Part shown: piece by piece, positions 6,773-13,818 of the stretch
How the letters are laid out: each line of letters begins with the position of its first letter
Numbering within the stretch: position 1 is the stretch's first letter
From: Clostridia bacterium
GTDB lineage: Bacteria > Bacillota > Clostridia > Saccharofermentanales > Saccharofermentanaceae
DNA length: 13,818 nt
Assembly: GCA_017881645.1 (NCBI GenBank)
Contig: JADGQQ010000010.1
Span: 1-13,818, forward strand
Reading direction: 5' to 3'
The notes under the pieces: generated by a model
What the model saw: the letters and a program-made list of their open reading frames with translations, nothing else
Told to the model about the DNA's origin: nothing
Databases searched by the model: none
Program-made: the position numbers and the translations under genes

Positions 6773-8143
6773 TTATGCTTCCGCAGGTTTGGACGGCAGC
6801 AGAAGTTCTTTCTTTTGAGCCAGATAGGTGTTGTCATAGCTTCCGCGCAGGAAATCCGGTTCGCGCAGAATCGCAAGATGGAAATCAATATTCGTTTTGA
6901 CTCCGACGATCAGGAACTCCATCAGAGTCCGTCGCATACGGATAATGGCCTCATCCCGCGTAGGGGCCCAGACAATCACTTTCGCCAGGAGCGAATCGTA
7001 AAAAGGCGGGATGGTATAGCCCTGGTAGATGGCGCTGTCAATACGGACGCCCTGTCCGCCGGGCATATGAAGCGTATGAATCGTTCCCGGGCAGGGCCGG
7101 AAATCATGTTCGGGATCTTCGGCATTGATGCGGCACTCGATCGCATGTCCGCGGAAAACGATATCCCGCTGCGAAAAACGAAGCAGTTCGCCCGCCGCGA
7201 CACGAATCTGTTCCTGCACGATGTTGATCTGCGTGATCGCCTCGCTGATCGGATGTTCCACCTGAATGCGGGTGTTCATTTCCATGAAATAGAAACGGCG
7301 CTCGGCATCCACGAGAAATTCAATCGTTCCGACACCGGTATAGCCGATTCTTCTCGCAAGAGATACGGCGGCCTCACCCATTTGCATCCGGAGTTCTTCG
7401 GTCATAAAAGGAGACGATGCCTCCTCGATAATTTTCTGATTTCGTCTCTGTATGGAGCAGTCACGGTCGCCTAAATGCACCACGTGGCCGTATTCGTCGC
7501 AGAGAAGCTGGATTTCAATATGCCGCGGCTGGATAACGAGCTTTTCCATGTAGACTTCATCATCGCCGAAACACGCTTTGGCTTCGGTCTTTGCCATTTG
7601 AAAAGCGCCCGCAAGTTCTTCTTCGCTGTTTGCGACACGCATACCGCGTCCGCCGCCGCCGGCAGATGCTTTGATCAAAACCGGATAACCGATTTTGGCG
7701 GCTTCCTTTTTGGCTTCCGCGATGTGCAGAAGCACACCGGCGGATCCGGGAATGATCGGCATACCGGCCTGTTCAGCCGTTTTTCGCGCGTTGGCCTTAT
7801 TCCCCATCTGTTCCATGATCTGAGCCGTCGGCCCGATAAACTTGATCTGGCATTTCTGGCAGAGACGGGCAAACACAGGGTTCTCCGACAGGAAACCGAA
7901 CCCGGGGTGAATTGCCTCCGCGCCTGTGGTCAGACAGGCCGAAAGAATCGCCTGCATGTTCAGATAACTGTCTTTGGAGGCGTCCGGACCAATGCAGACA
8001 CATTCATCCGCAAGCTGTGAATGAAGGGCAAGCTTGTCGGCTTCGGAGCAGACCGCTACGGTGCGAATGCCCATCTCACGACAGGCACGAATCACGGTAA
8101 CAGCAATTTCTCCGCGGTTGGCAATCAGGACTTTACGAAACAT
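6773..8143 (-). CDS. accC: Biotin carboxylase subunit of acetyl-CoA carboxylase
   Basis: A 456-residue enzyme that uses ATP and bicarbonate to carboxylate the biotin on AccB, the first half-reaction of malonyl-CoA synthesis. The length is close to E. coli AccC (about 449). The N-terminal domain starts MFRKVLIANRGEIA. The ATP-grasp region has the glycine-rich loop AGGGGRGM (161-168) with Lys116 and Lys158, the catalytic CSIQRRNQK (229-237), and EMNTRIQVEHP (288-298) with Glu288, Asn290 and Arg292 in the positions known from E. coli. The C-terminal extension ends LLLPSKPAEA. The ATG follows AAAGGAG with 6-nt spacing, 24 bp after the fabZ stop. Flanking accB, fabZ and accDA show that it serves fatty-acid synthesis rather than pyruvate or propionyl-CoA carboxylation. 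Confidence 0.97.
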   Translation of the reverse strand: MFRKVLIANRGEIAVTVIRACREMGIRTVAVCSEADKLALHSQLADECVCIGPDASKDSYLNMQAILSACLTTGAEAIHPGFGFLSENPVFARLCQKCQIKFIGPTAQIMEQMGNKANARKTAEQAGMPIIPGSAGVLLHIAEAKKEAAKIGYPVLIKASAGGGGRGMRVANSEEELAGAFQMAKTEAKACFGDDEVYMEKLVIQPRHIEIQLLCDEYGHVVHLGDRDCSIQRRNQKIIEEASSPFMTEELRMQMGEAAVSLARRIGYTGVGTIEFLVDAERRFYFMEMNTRIQVEHPISEAITQINIVQEQIRVAAGELLRFSQRDIVFRGHAIECRINAEDPEHDFRPCPGTIHTLHMPGGQGVRIDSAIYQGYTIPPFYDSLLAKVIVWAPTRDEAIIRMRRTLMEFLIVGVKTNIDFHLAILREPDFLRGSYDNTYLAQKKELLLPSKPAEA

Positions 8144-8167
8144 AGCTGTCTCCTTTATTGCATCTCG

Positions 8168-8635
8168 TCAGGATTCGGTTTTTGCGGCAGGGGGTGCCTC
8201 CGCGCCGATAGCGAACATAATCTCGCCGGCTACGCAGAGCTTGCCGTCAACAAAGGCTTTGCCCTCGCCGAAGCCGATGGGGCCGCGCTGGCGTGTGAGC
8301 TTCACTTCAAGGCGAAGTGTGTCGCCCGGGAATACGCTCTTGCGGAAACGGACTTTATCGATGCCTGTAAAATAGGCGATTTTGCCTTTGTTCTCCGGCT
8401 TGGAAAGAGCGACAATCGCTCCGGCCTGCGCAAGGGCTTCCACAATCAGGACGCCCGGCATAACCGGAAGACCCGGGAAATGACCGGCGAAGAAATATTC
8501 GTCTCCGCGGACATGTTTGAGTACGACGATCGATTCTTCCGTCATCTCAATGACCTCGTCCACCAATATGAAAGGGTCCCTGTGCGGTATGATTTTCTTT
8601 ATTGCTTCCTGATCCATCAGAACGGATTCGCTCAT
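8168..8635 (-). CDS. fabZ: 3-hydroxyacyl-ACP dehydratase FabZ
   Basis: A 155-residue hot-dog-fold dehydratase that converts 3-hydroxyacyl-ACP to trans-2-enoyl-ACP. It shows the N-terminal IPHRDPFILVDEV motif (16-28) and the active-site region GHFPGLPVMPGVLIVEALAQ (51-70), with catalytic His52 and Glu66. The central helix and FAxGIDKVRF-type strand follow, here YFTGIDKVRF. The isomerase FabA is unlikely, since FabZ proteins carry Glu where FabA carries Asp and the HRDPFILVD N-terminus is FabZ-like. The ATG lies 1 bp after the accB stop, and its AAGGAGG is inside the end of accB, so translation of the two is probably coupled. In a FabK organism unsaturated-chain synthesis must come from elsewhere; nothing here supplies it. 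Confidence 0.97.
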   Translation of the reverse strand: MSESVLMDQEAIKKIIPHRDPFILVDEVIEMTEESIVVLKHVRGDEYFFAGHFPGLPVMPGVLIVEALAQAGAIVALSKPENKGKIAYFTGIDKVRFRKSVFPGDTLRLEVKLTRQRGPIGFGEGKAFVDGKLCVAGEIMFAIGAEAPPAAKTES

Positions 8636-8636
8636 A

Positions 8637-9173
8637 TTATATTTCCTCCTTAAGGCCCGGGTCGATGATAAACAGTTTATGTCCGAATTCGACGCGGCTT
8701 GCTTTCTTTACAAGAATTTCCGTAACCTGACCGGAGACCGGGCTTGTTACTTCATTCATCAGTTTCATGGCTTCGATAATGCAGAGCACATCACCTTTTT
8801 TGACGTAGGATCCGAGGGTTACGTAGGACTCCTGGTCCGGTGCAGGTGAATCGTAGAACACGCCGACCACGGGGGACGTCACGACGCAGCCCTTCTGCAC
8901 TTCCTCTTTCGCAGCTTCCTGCGGCGGCGGAACGGAGTTCATCTCGAAAGCCGGTCCATTGAAGGACATATGGCCGTCGGACGAGGTCGGAATGTACATG
9001 ACTTCTTTTTCACGTGTCAGAGAAAGGCAGGTTTTCCCTTCGCCCATCTGAAAATGGGTGACGCCTTCCTTTTTCATGTGTGTCATCAGCTCTTTGATCT
9101 GGCTGAAATTGAGTCCGGTCTCATAAAGCGGTGTTTCCTTGGCAGGAGTCGTATTTTTTGCATCAGTCGGCAT
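8637..9173 (-). CDS. accB: Biotin carboxyl carrier protein of acetyl-CoA carboxylase
   Basis: A 178-residue carrier whose biotinylated lysine shuttles the carboxyl group from AccC to AccDA. The C-terminal biotinyl domain (about 95-172) contains the EAMKLMNE motif, with Lys137 as the biotin site. Upstream are the typical AccB helix (NFSQIKELMTHMKKEGV, 22-38) and a flexible linker rich in Pro, Ala and Glu (about 62-95). The YDSPAPDQESYVTLG thumb-region sequence (107-121) is AccB-like and argues against a pyruvate carboxylase carrier domain. The first 18 residues are a polar extension. The chosen ATG at 9173 has GGAGG eight bases upstream, within fabF. Another ATG four bases earlier is out of frame. 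It is separated from fabF by 3 bp and from fabZ by 1 bp. Confidence 0.96.
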   Translation of the reverse strand: MPTDAKNTTPAKETPLYETGLNFSQIKELMTHMKKEGVTHFQMGEGKTCLSLTREKEVMYIPTSSDGHMSFNGPAFEMNSVPPPQEAAKEEVQKGCVVTSPVVGVFYDSPAPDQESYVTLGSYVKKGDVLCIIEAMKLMNEVTSPVSGQVTEILVKKASRVEFGHKLFIIDPGLKEEI

Positions 9174-9176
9174 ACA

Positions 9177-10463
9177 TTAAACCTCCACTTTTTTGAAAAG
9201 AAGGGCCGCGTTCTGGCCCCCGAATCCGAGAGAATTCGAAAGCACTGCGGTAAGATCAGCTTTTCTTGCCTTCAGAGGCGTATAGTCGAGATCGCATTCC
9301 GGATCCGGAGTGGTCAGACCGATGGTCGGAGGAATGATTCCGTCCCGGATCGCAAGCATGCACGCAATCGCTTCCACGCCGCCCGCGGCTCCGAGCAGAT
9401 GTCCTGTTACAGACTTCGTAGAGCTGATGGCTACTTTGTATGCTGCATCTCCGAGCGCCGCCTTGATCGCAAGCGTCTCATATTTATCGTTCAGTTCGGT
9501 TCCTGTTCCATGAGCGTTGATGTAGGAGATATCTTCCGGCTTCACGCCGCCCTCCTTCATGGCGATACGCATGGCCTGCGCAGCGCCTTTTCCCTCAGGA
9601 TCAGGACTGGTGATGTGATAAGCGTCCGCAGTGGATCCGTATCCGGCAATTTCCGCCAGGATATTCGCTCCGCGGTTCACAGCGTTTTCCATAGTTTCCA
9701 TAACAACAAGTCCGGAACCTTCGGCAATGACAAATCCGCCGCGATCCAGATTGAATGGCGTAGACGCACAGTCGGCGTCCTCCGTCAGATTCAATGCCTT
9801 CATGTTGGCGAAGCCTGCAAGCGCAATCGGAGTGATCGGTGCTTCCGCACCTCCGGCAATAGCGGCTTTGAGGTATCCGTGCTTGATCTGACGGAAAGCT
9901 TCTCCGATCGCATTGGCACCGGATGCACAGGCGGTTGTAATGCAGAAGTTTGCACCCTTGAGACCATAGATCATCGATACTTTTCCGGCGGCGATATTGC
10001 TGATCATCATCGGAATGAACAGAGGAGAAATCCTGTCCGGTCCGCCTTTGAGGAGCAGTTCTTCATATTGTGTATGCATCGTGTGCAGGCCGCCGACGCC
10101 GGAGCCGATAATAACGCCTACGTCGAACGGATCCATGGCTGAGAAATCAATCCCGGAGGATTCAACGGCCTCTTTTGCAGCAACGACCGCATACAAACAA
10201 TAGCGGTCCATACGCCGGACCTCTTTGCGGTCCATATAATCCATCGGCTCGAGGTTTTTGACCTCGGCGGCAAGATTGACCTTGGTTCCGGGATACTTCT
10301 CCTTGTCGAGCGGACGGATGCCGTGACGCCCTTCCACGAGCGCTTCCCAGAAGCTATTCACATCGTTGCCGACCGGTGAAAGTACGCCGGCTCCCGTAAC
10401 TACCACGCGGGGATGTCCCTGCGCATCGGTATATACGTTCTTCTTGTCAATTTCTGAACTCAT
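9177..10463 (-). CDS. fabF: 3-oxoacyl-ACP synthase II (FabF)
   Basis: A 428-residue elongating condensing enzyme that adds two carbons from malonyl-ACP to acyl-ACP. The thiolase fold carries the Cys-His-His triad: Cys179 in TTACASGANA, His318 in NAHGTGTELND and His355 in SVTGHLLGAAGG. The C-terminal LSNSLGFGGQNAALLF motif is complete. The usual KAS II start (RVVVTGAGVLSPVG) is preceded by an 18-residue polar extension, but the upstream ATG is supported by GAGGAGG with 5-nt spacing, so the extension is probably real. Two catalytic histidines identify it as KAS I/II and not FabH. With no fabB seen, it is likely the only elongating synthase encoded here. It lies 42 bp after fabG. Confidence 0.97.
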   Translation of the reverse strand: MSSEIDKKNVYTDAQGHPRVVVTGAGVLSPVGNDVNSFWEALVEGRHGIRPLDKEKYPGTKVNLAAEVKNLEPMDYMDRKEVRRMDRYCLYAVVAAKEAVESSGIDFSAMDPFDVGVIIGSGVGGLHTMHTQYEELLLKGGPDRISPLFIPMMISNIAAGKVSMIYGLKGANFCITTACASGANAIGEAFRQIKHGYLKAAIAGGAEAPITPIALAGFANMKALNLTEDADCASTPFNLDRGGFVIAEGSGLVVMETMENAVNRGANILAEIAGYGSTADAYHITSPDPEGKGAAQAMRIAMKEGGVKPEDISYINAHGTGTELNDKYETLAIKAALGDAAYKVAISSTKSVTGHLLGAAGGVEAIACMLAIRDGIIPPTIGLTTPDPECDLDYTPLKARKADLTAVLSNSLGFGGQNAALLFKKVEV

Positions 10464-10505
10464 GTTTTCCTCCTCGATAGCTTGTGCTGCATGTCGATAT
10501 GTTGC

Positions 10506-11264
10506 TTATAAAGTCAGTCCGCCCGAGACCTCGATCACCTGTCCGGTGATGTAGGCTGCATCGTCGGATGCAAGGAATGCAATGATGGCAGCCACATCTT
10601 TCGGCTGTCCAAAACGGCCGAGAGCGATACGTCCGATGGCGGCTTTCTTCACTTCTTCGGAAAGGGATGCGGTCATGGGTGTCTCAATGAAGCCGGGAGC
10701 AATGGCATTAACGGTAATGTTGCGGCTGCCCATTTCTTTGGCAAGGCTCTTTGTAAGTCCGATCAGGCCGGCCTTGGATGCAGAGTAGTTTGCCTGTCCC
10801 GGATTTCCGTACACGCCGGATACCGATGACATATTGATGATACGGCCATGCTTCTGCCGCGCCATGATGGCCAGGCAGAGGCTCGAGAGAATAAAGGCAC
10901 TGGTAAGATTCGTGTTGATGACCGATGTGAACTGGTCAACACTCATGCGCATGGCAAGACCGTCTCTGGTAATACCGGCATTGTTGACAAGTACGTCGAC
11001 GCGGCCGAAGGTATCCTTCGTCAGGTTGACAACTCTCTTGCAGTCTTCTTCGAGAGAAACATCCGCAGGGATCATGATGACTTTGGTTCCCGGACGAAGT
11101 TTCTCACATTCTTCTTTGACGTCCGTCGGCACAGGCTCGGTCGTGTAATAAACGATTACGATATCAAAGCCTTTAGCGGCCAGTGTTCTTGCAATTTCAG
11201 CGCCGATGCCGCGGGAGGCTCCGGAGACAAGGGCTACGGGAGTGTCGGAAGTTACGTTTGTCAT
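10506..11264 (-). CDS. fabG: 3-oxoacyl-ACP reductase (FabG)
   Basis: A 252-residue short-chain dehydrogenase that reduces 3-oxoacyl-ACP to 3-hydroxyacyl-ACP with NADPH. The Rossmann motif GASRGIG is at residues 15-21, NNAG at 94-97, and the catalytic Ser147-Tyr160-Lys164 set in SSVSGVYGNPGQANYSASKAG-type context. The C-terminus, TGQVIEVSGGLTL, is the usual FabG ending. Its start codon overlaps the fabK stop in an ATGA sequence (11261-11264), indicating translational coupling. SDR proteins vary in substrate, but position inside the fab cluster and the GGQANY-like active-site segment make FabG secure. fabD, which often lies between fabK and fabG in related clusters, is instead at the far end on the other strand. 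Confidence 0.96.
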   Translation of the reverse strand: MTNVTSDTPVALVSGASRGIGAEIARTLAAKGFDIVIVYYTTEPVPTDVKEECEKLRPGTKVIMIPADVSLEEDCKRVVNLTKDTFGRVDVLVNNAGITRDGLAMRMSVDQFTSVINTNLTSAFILSSLCLAIMARQKHGRIINMSSVSGVYGNPGQANYSASKAGLIGLTKSLAKEMGSRNITVNAIAPGFIETPMTASLSEEVKKAAIGRIALGRFGQPKDVAAIIAFLASDDAAYITGQVIEVSGGLTL

Positions 11265-12196
11265 AAAGATCCCTCTTTCTTAATAATCTGCTCATATTCA
11301 GCAAACATTTCTTCAATAATTTCTTTCGCGGGCTGTATCTTGTTGATCATGCCGGCAATTTGACCCGCCATGAAAGAACCTTCTTTGATATTGCCGTCTT
11401 TAACAGCCTTGCGGAGAGAACCCAGTGTAATCTCTTCCATTTCCTCAAAAGTCGCACCCTTCTTTTCGAGGTCAAGAAGCTCCATGACCAGCGGATTCTT
11501 GATGCAGCGCACCGGATGTCCGCCGCTTCTTCCCGTTACGCGGGAATCAATGTCGCGGCTTTTAATAACAATATCCTTATAGTTCTGGTGGATCGTACAT
11601 TCAACGGATGTCAGAAAACGTGTGCCGATCTGTACGCCGCTGGCTCCGAGCATGCTGGCGGCAGCGATTCCGCGTCCGTCGGCAATACCGCCGGCTGCAA
11701 TAACCGGAATGCTGACGCTGTCCACAACCTGCGGTACCAGTACCATCGTCGTAATTTCTCCGATGTGTCCGCCTGCTTCTGCGCCTTCAGCTACGACCGC
11801 ATCCGCTCCGAGTCCCTCCATGCGGCGTGCAAGTCCGGTCGATGCAACGACCGGAATGACAATGATGCCGGCCTGCTTCCATGCGTCGATGAATTTGCCG
11901 GGAGAACCGGCTCCTGTGGTAACGACCGCTACTTTTTCATCGATGACCACTTGCGCAAGTTCTGCGGCACAGGGATTCATCAGCATGATGTTTACGCCGA
12001 ACGGCTTGTCCGTCAGCGTTTTCGTCAGCTGGATTTCCTTGCGGAGCAGCTCGCCGTTCATACTGCCGGCTGCAACAAGGCCCAGTCCGCCGCCGTTGGA
12101 TACAGCCGCCGCAAGATATGCGTCAGCTACCCATGCCATTCCGCCCTGGATCAGCGGGTACTTCGTTCCTAAAAGATTCGTCACTGTTGTCTTCAT
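11261..12196 (-). CDS. fabK: Enoyl-ACP reductase II (FabK, FMN-dependent)
   Basis: A 311-residue flavoprotein with a TIM-barrel of the nitronate monooxygenase type. It performs the last reduction of each elongation round and is insensitive to triclosan, unlike FabI. It begins KYPLIQGGMAWVAD (12-25), has SNGGGLGLVAAG (33-44), EAGGHIGE (140-147) with the catalytic-position His144 known from Streptococcus pneumoniae FabK, VIAAGGIADGRGI (165-177) and GASGVQIGTRFL (184-195) for FMN phosphate binding. Length and motif spacing match FabK rather than general 2-nitropropane dioxygenases. The ATG at 12196 has AGGAGG upstream with 10-nt spacing. A longer frame to 12325 would run back through the fabH end. 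It follows fabH by 20 bp and overlaps fabG by 4 bp. Confidence 0.95.
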   Translation of the reverse strand: MKTTVTNLLGTKYPLIQGGMAWVADAYLAAAVSNGGGLGLVAAGSMNGELLRKEIQLTKTLTDKPFGVNIMLMNPCAAELAQVVIDEKVAVVTTGAGSPGKFIDAWKQAGIIVIPVVASTGLARRMEGLGADAVVAEGAEAGGHIGEITTMVLVPQVVDSVSIPVIAAGGIADGRGIAAASMLGASGVQIGTRFLTSVECTIHQNYKDIVIKSRDIDSRVTGRSGGHPVRCIKNPLVMELLDLEKKGATFEEMEEITLGSLRKAVKDGNIKEGSFMAGQIAGMINKIQPAKEIIEEMFAEYEQIIKKEGSL

Positions 12197-12216
12197 TTCT
12201 AAAAATCCTCCTGAGA

Positions 12217-13254
12217 TTATAACTGACAAATAAGAGCACCATATGTTAATCCGCCGCCGAAGCCCGTAAACACCAGCGTTTGTCCTCTTTGAAGCTTGCC
12301 GGAGCGGAATTCCATGTCCAGGCAAATCGGAATCGATGCGGAAGAGGTGTTGGCCAAATCTGCGATATGAGAAATCACTTTTTCCATCGGGATTTTCAGA
12401 CGTTTGGACGCAGACTGAAGAATTCTTTCATTGGCCTGATGCGGCACAAGAAAATCGATGTCTTCCAGCGTTTTGCCGGCCTTCTCGAGAACACGCTCCA
12501 CCGCGTACGGCATCATGGTCGTGGCAAATCGATAGACTTCCTGTCCAAGCATTTGAATATAAACGCCGTTTGGATGGGCATACCGGTCGATAATCTCCGG
12601 GGCATCTTTCGGGACAAAGGGATGGCGCACCGCATCTAAAGACTTGCCGACGAGTGTGTGGCCGGAGGCGCCGTCCGAACCGATGAAACAATCATATATG
12701 GACTTCGGTGCTTCGGAGGGTTCCGACGCACCCGGCTCGGTCAGCTGATCTGAAATAATAATGGATCCGGCTCCGTCTCCAAAAAGCACACATATGCGGC
12801 GGTCCGTAAAGTCTGTAATTTTGGACAGGCTCTCCGTCGACACAATCAAAACGTTGTGAATATCCGGATCCAGAAGATAGCGCATCGCAATATCAAAGGC
12901 CTGAATAAATCCGGTGCATGCCGCGTTCACATCAAAGCAAAAAGCATTCTTCGCTTCGAGCTCGGCTTGAATAATACATGCCGTATTCGGTGTTGAGTAA
13001 TCGGGCGTCAGTGTGGATACGATAATAATATCTATCTTATCCGTTGTGATTCCGGCCATCTCGATGGCACGTCTTGCCGCCTTGAGTCCCATTTCCCATG
13101 TGGCTTCGCCGGCGCTTAAGTGACGCCGCTCAATGCCGGTCCTTGATGTAATCCATTCGTCGTTGGTCTCGACAATCTCGGTAAATCGCTCATTCTCAAT
13201 GACGAGATCCGGAAGATATGAACCTGTTCCGAGTATTTTATAAGGTAGAATCAC
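12217..13254 (-). CDS. fabH: 3-oxoacyl-ACP synthase III (FabH), GTG start
   Basis: A 345-residue initiating condensing enzyme that joins an acyl-CoA primer (acetyl- or branched-chain) to malonyl-ACP. The catalytic triad is Cys113 in NAACTGFIQA, His272 in VPHQANERI and Asn302 in ANTSSASIP. The C-terminal FTGFGGGLTYGA glycine-rich segment is present. I place the start at the GTG at 13252-13254, which has GGAGG exactly 7 nt upstream and gives the expected KILGTGSYLP N-terminus. An ATG-started reading further upstream (to 13368) would translate through the promoter and operators and has no family support. The protein is slightly longer than the usual 315-330 residues because of an insert around residues 171-187 (LTEPGASEPSEAPKS). 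It is first in the minus-strand operon and is preceded by a promoter and FabT-like operators. Confidence 0.95.
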   Translation of the reverse strand: MILPYKILGTGSYLPDLVIENERFTEIVETNDEWITSRTGIERRHLSAGEATWEMGLKAARRAIEMAGITTDKIDIIIVSTLTPDYSTPNTACIIQAELEAKNAFCFDVNAACTGFIQAFDIAMRYLLDPDIHNVLIVSTESLSKITDFTDRRICVLFGDGAGSIIISDQLTEPGASEPSEAPKSIYDCFIGSDGASGHTLVGKSLDAVRHPFVPKDAPEIIDRYAHPNGVYIQMLGQEVYRFATTMMPYAVERVLEKAGKTLEDIDFLVPHQANERILQSASKRLKIPMEKVISHIADLANTSSASIPICLDMEFRSGKLQRGQTLVFTGFGGGLTYGALICQL

Positions 13255-13297
13255 TGTAAAGCCTCCATATGATGACAGCATCTGTTTCCTGCCGTAC

Positions 13298-13326
13298 TTG
13301 CTTTTATTTTGAAAATCAAGTATTTT
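13298..13326 (+). promoter_or_regulatory. Weak candidate promoter for fabD
   Basis: On the plus strand TTGCTT (13298-13303) is followed after 17 bp by TATTTT (13321-13326), with 3/6 and 4/6 matches. It would place the start near 13333, within the second operator-like repeat, so both divergent units would be controlled from the same site. No better plus-strand promoter was seen in the 143-bp spacer. Confidence 0.3.
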
Positions 13327-13336
13327 GATAGTCAAA
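13305..13336. promoter_or_regulatory. Two tandem FabT-like (MarR-family) operator repeats
   Basis: Two abutting 16-bp units, 13305-13320 and 13321-13336, both begin TATTTTGA and match at 13 of 16 positions. Each holds a palindrome: TTGA-AAA-TCAA (13309-13319) and TTTGA-TAG-TCAAA (13324-13336). The second closely resembles the FabT operator known from streptococcal fab genes (TTTGA-N3-TCAAA core). It begins about 4 bp downstream of the predicted fabH start, so bound protein would block transcription. The regulator gene itself is not in the window. Confidence 0.7.
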
Positions 13337-13346
13337 GGGTATTGCC

Positions 13347-13376
13347 ATTGTACTCCCACTCCCGCCATTCAGTCAA
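13347..13376 (-). promoter_or_regulatory. Predicted promoter of the fabH operon
   Basis: On the minus strand there is a -35 box TTGACT (13376-13371), an 18-bp spacer and a -10 box TACAAT (13352-13347), each matching 5/6 of consensus. Transcription would begin near 13340, just before the FabT-like repeats, leaving a leader of about 86 nt to the fabH GTG. A second TTGACT lies inside the operator repeat with a poorer -10 (CAAAAT) after 18 bp and could be a minor promoter. Confidence 0.65.
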
Positions 13377-13397
13377 CTATTTGGAGGTTAACAAATC

Positions 13398-13818
13398 ATG
13401 AAAGCTTATCTCTTCCCCGGTCAAGGCTCCCAAACCGTCCAAATGTCCGCAGAAATTACAGCGGCCTACCCGGCTGCATCCGCCCTCTATCTCGAAGCTC
13501 TCACCATCACCGGTGTCGATCTTATGCATCTTACGGAAGACCAGCTCTCGCAGACCCGGTATTCGCAGTTGGCGATTATCGTGCACAGTGTCGCAAGTCT
13601 TGAGGCCTATCGCGCCGCTACGGATACGTCATCCGAACCGGTCGCCCTTGCGGGCTTCTCCCTCGGCGAATACACGGCGCTTTATGCCGCCGGTGTCATC
13701 GGATATGTTGATTTGCTTCTCCTTGTGAACGAACGTGCCCGCCTGATGCAGCTCGCTTCCGAAAAAACCCCCGGCGCGATGTACGCGATTCTCGGTCTCT
13801 CCGATGAGCAGGTGGAGA
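13398..13818 (+). CDS. fabD: Malonyl-CoA:ACP transacylase FabD (partial, runs off the right edge)
   Basis: The first 140 residues of the enzyme that moves malonyl groups from CoA to ACP, supplying FabH and FabF. The sequence opens MKAYLFPGQGSQ, with the oxyanion-hole GQGSQ (8-12). Then come YSQLAIIVHS (55-64) and the nucleophile elbow GFSLGEYTAL, with catalytic Ser88. Arg113 in NERARLMQ corresponds to the malonate-binding arginine. The elbow reads GFSLGE rather than the commonest GHSLGE. The C-terminal half, with the catalytic histidine, is outside the window. The ATG at 13398 has GGAGG (13383-13387) 10 nt upstream. It is the only plus-strand gene found, divergent from fabH across a 143-bp control region, whereas related clusters usually carry fabD between fabK and fabG. 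Confidence 0.95.
   Translation, partial: MKAYLFPGQGSQTVQMSAEITAAYPAASALYLEALTITGVDLMHLTEDQLSQTRYSQLAIIVHSVASLEAYRAATDTSSEPVALAGFSLGEYTALYAAGVIGYVDLLLLVNERARLMQLASEKTPGAMYAILGLSDEQVE

Noticed and set aside
6679..6888. 70-residue N-terminal extension of AccDA
   Set aside because: It overlaps the accC end and the structured gap, is Arg/Asn-rich without family support, and the ATG at 6678 has a good ribosome-binding site.
8970..10142. 390-codon open frame on the plus strand opposite fabF and accB
   Set aside because: It lies antisense to two certain genes, has a low-complexity Arg/His/Ser-rich product with no recognisable motif, and arises from the codon bias of the minus strand.
1..13818. CRISPR arrays, insertion sequences, tRNA or rRNA genes
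   Set aside because: No regularly spaced repeats, transposase-like frames, terminal inverted repeats or tRNA-like segments were seen; coding density is almost complete.

Overview
The window looks like the chromosome of a strictly anaerobic member of the Bacillota (Clostridia or Negativicutes), moderately GC-rich. The basis is the gene content: a type II fatty-acid cluster that uses FabK rather than FabI, acetyl-CoA carboxylase genes embedded in it, strong AGGAGG ribosome-binding sites throughout, a heterodimeric multidrug-type ABC exporter, and nitrogenase-related genes. I cannot name the genus from sequence alone.

Layout, reading leftwards from the right end. At about 13.25-13.40 kb is a divergent control region. 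fabD (malonyl-CoA:ACP transacylase) leaves on the plus strand and runs off the window. Everything else is on the minus strand: fabH, fabK, fabG, fabF, accB, fabZ, accC, a fused accD-accA gene, two ABC exporter half-transporter genes, anfO and the first 50 codons of nifH. From fabH to anfO the gaps are 1-94 bp, with one 4-bp ATGA overlap (fabK/fabG). The first convincing rho-independent terminator is after anfO (411-437), so a polycistron of about 12.9 kb is possible. nifH then has its own promoter and a leader of about 135 nt.

The fab/acc genes form almost one pathway. AccB, AccC and the AccDA fusion make malonyl-CoA, FabD loads it onto ACP, FabH starts the chain, FabF elongates it, and FabG, FabZ and FabK reduce, dehydrate and reduce. 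acpP, often found between fabH and fabK, is absent. The fabD-fabH spacer holds two abutting 16-bp copies of a TTTGA-N3-TCAAA-type palindrome resembling FabT (MarR-family) operators, next to a good minus-strand promoter.

The less ordinary parts are the left end and two RNA-level signals. The gene before nifH, which I recognise from family memory as AnfO (Fe-only nitrogenase accessory protein), sits directly behind the lipid operon. The nifH leader contains a 13-bp terminator-like hairpin with a U-tract just upstream of the ribosome-binding site, suggesting transcription attenuation of nitrogenase reductase. The accC-accDA gap can fold into a compact multi-stem structure. All functional calls rest on motifs and remembered family resemblance; no database search was possible.
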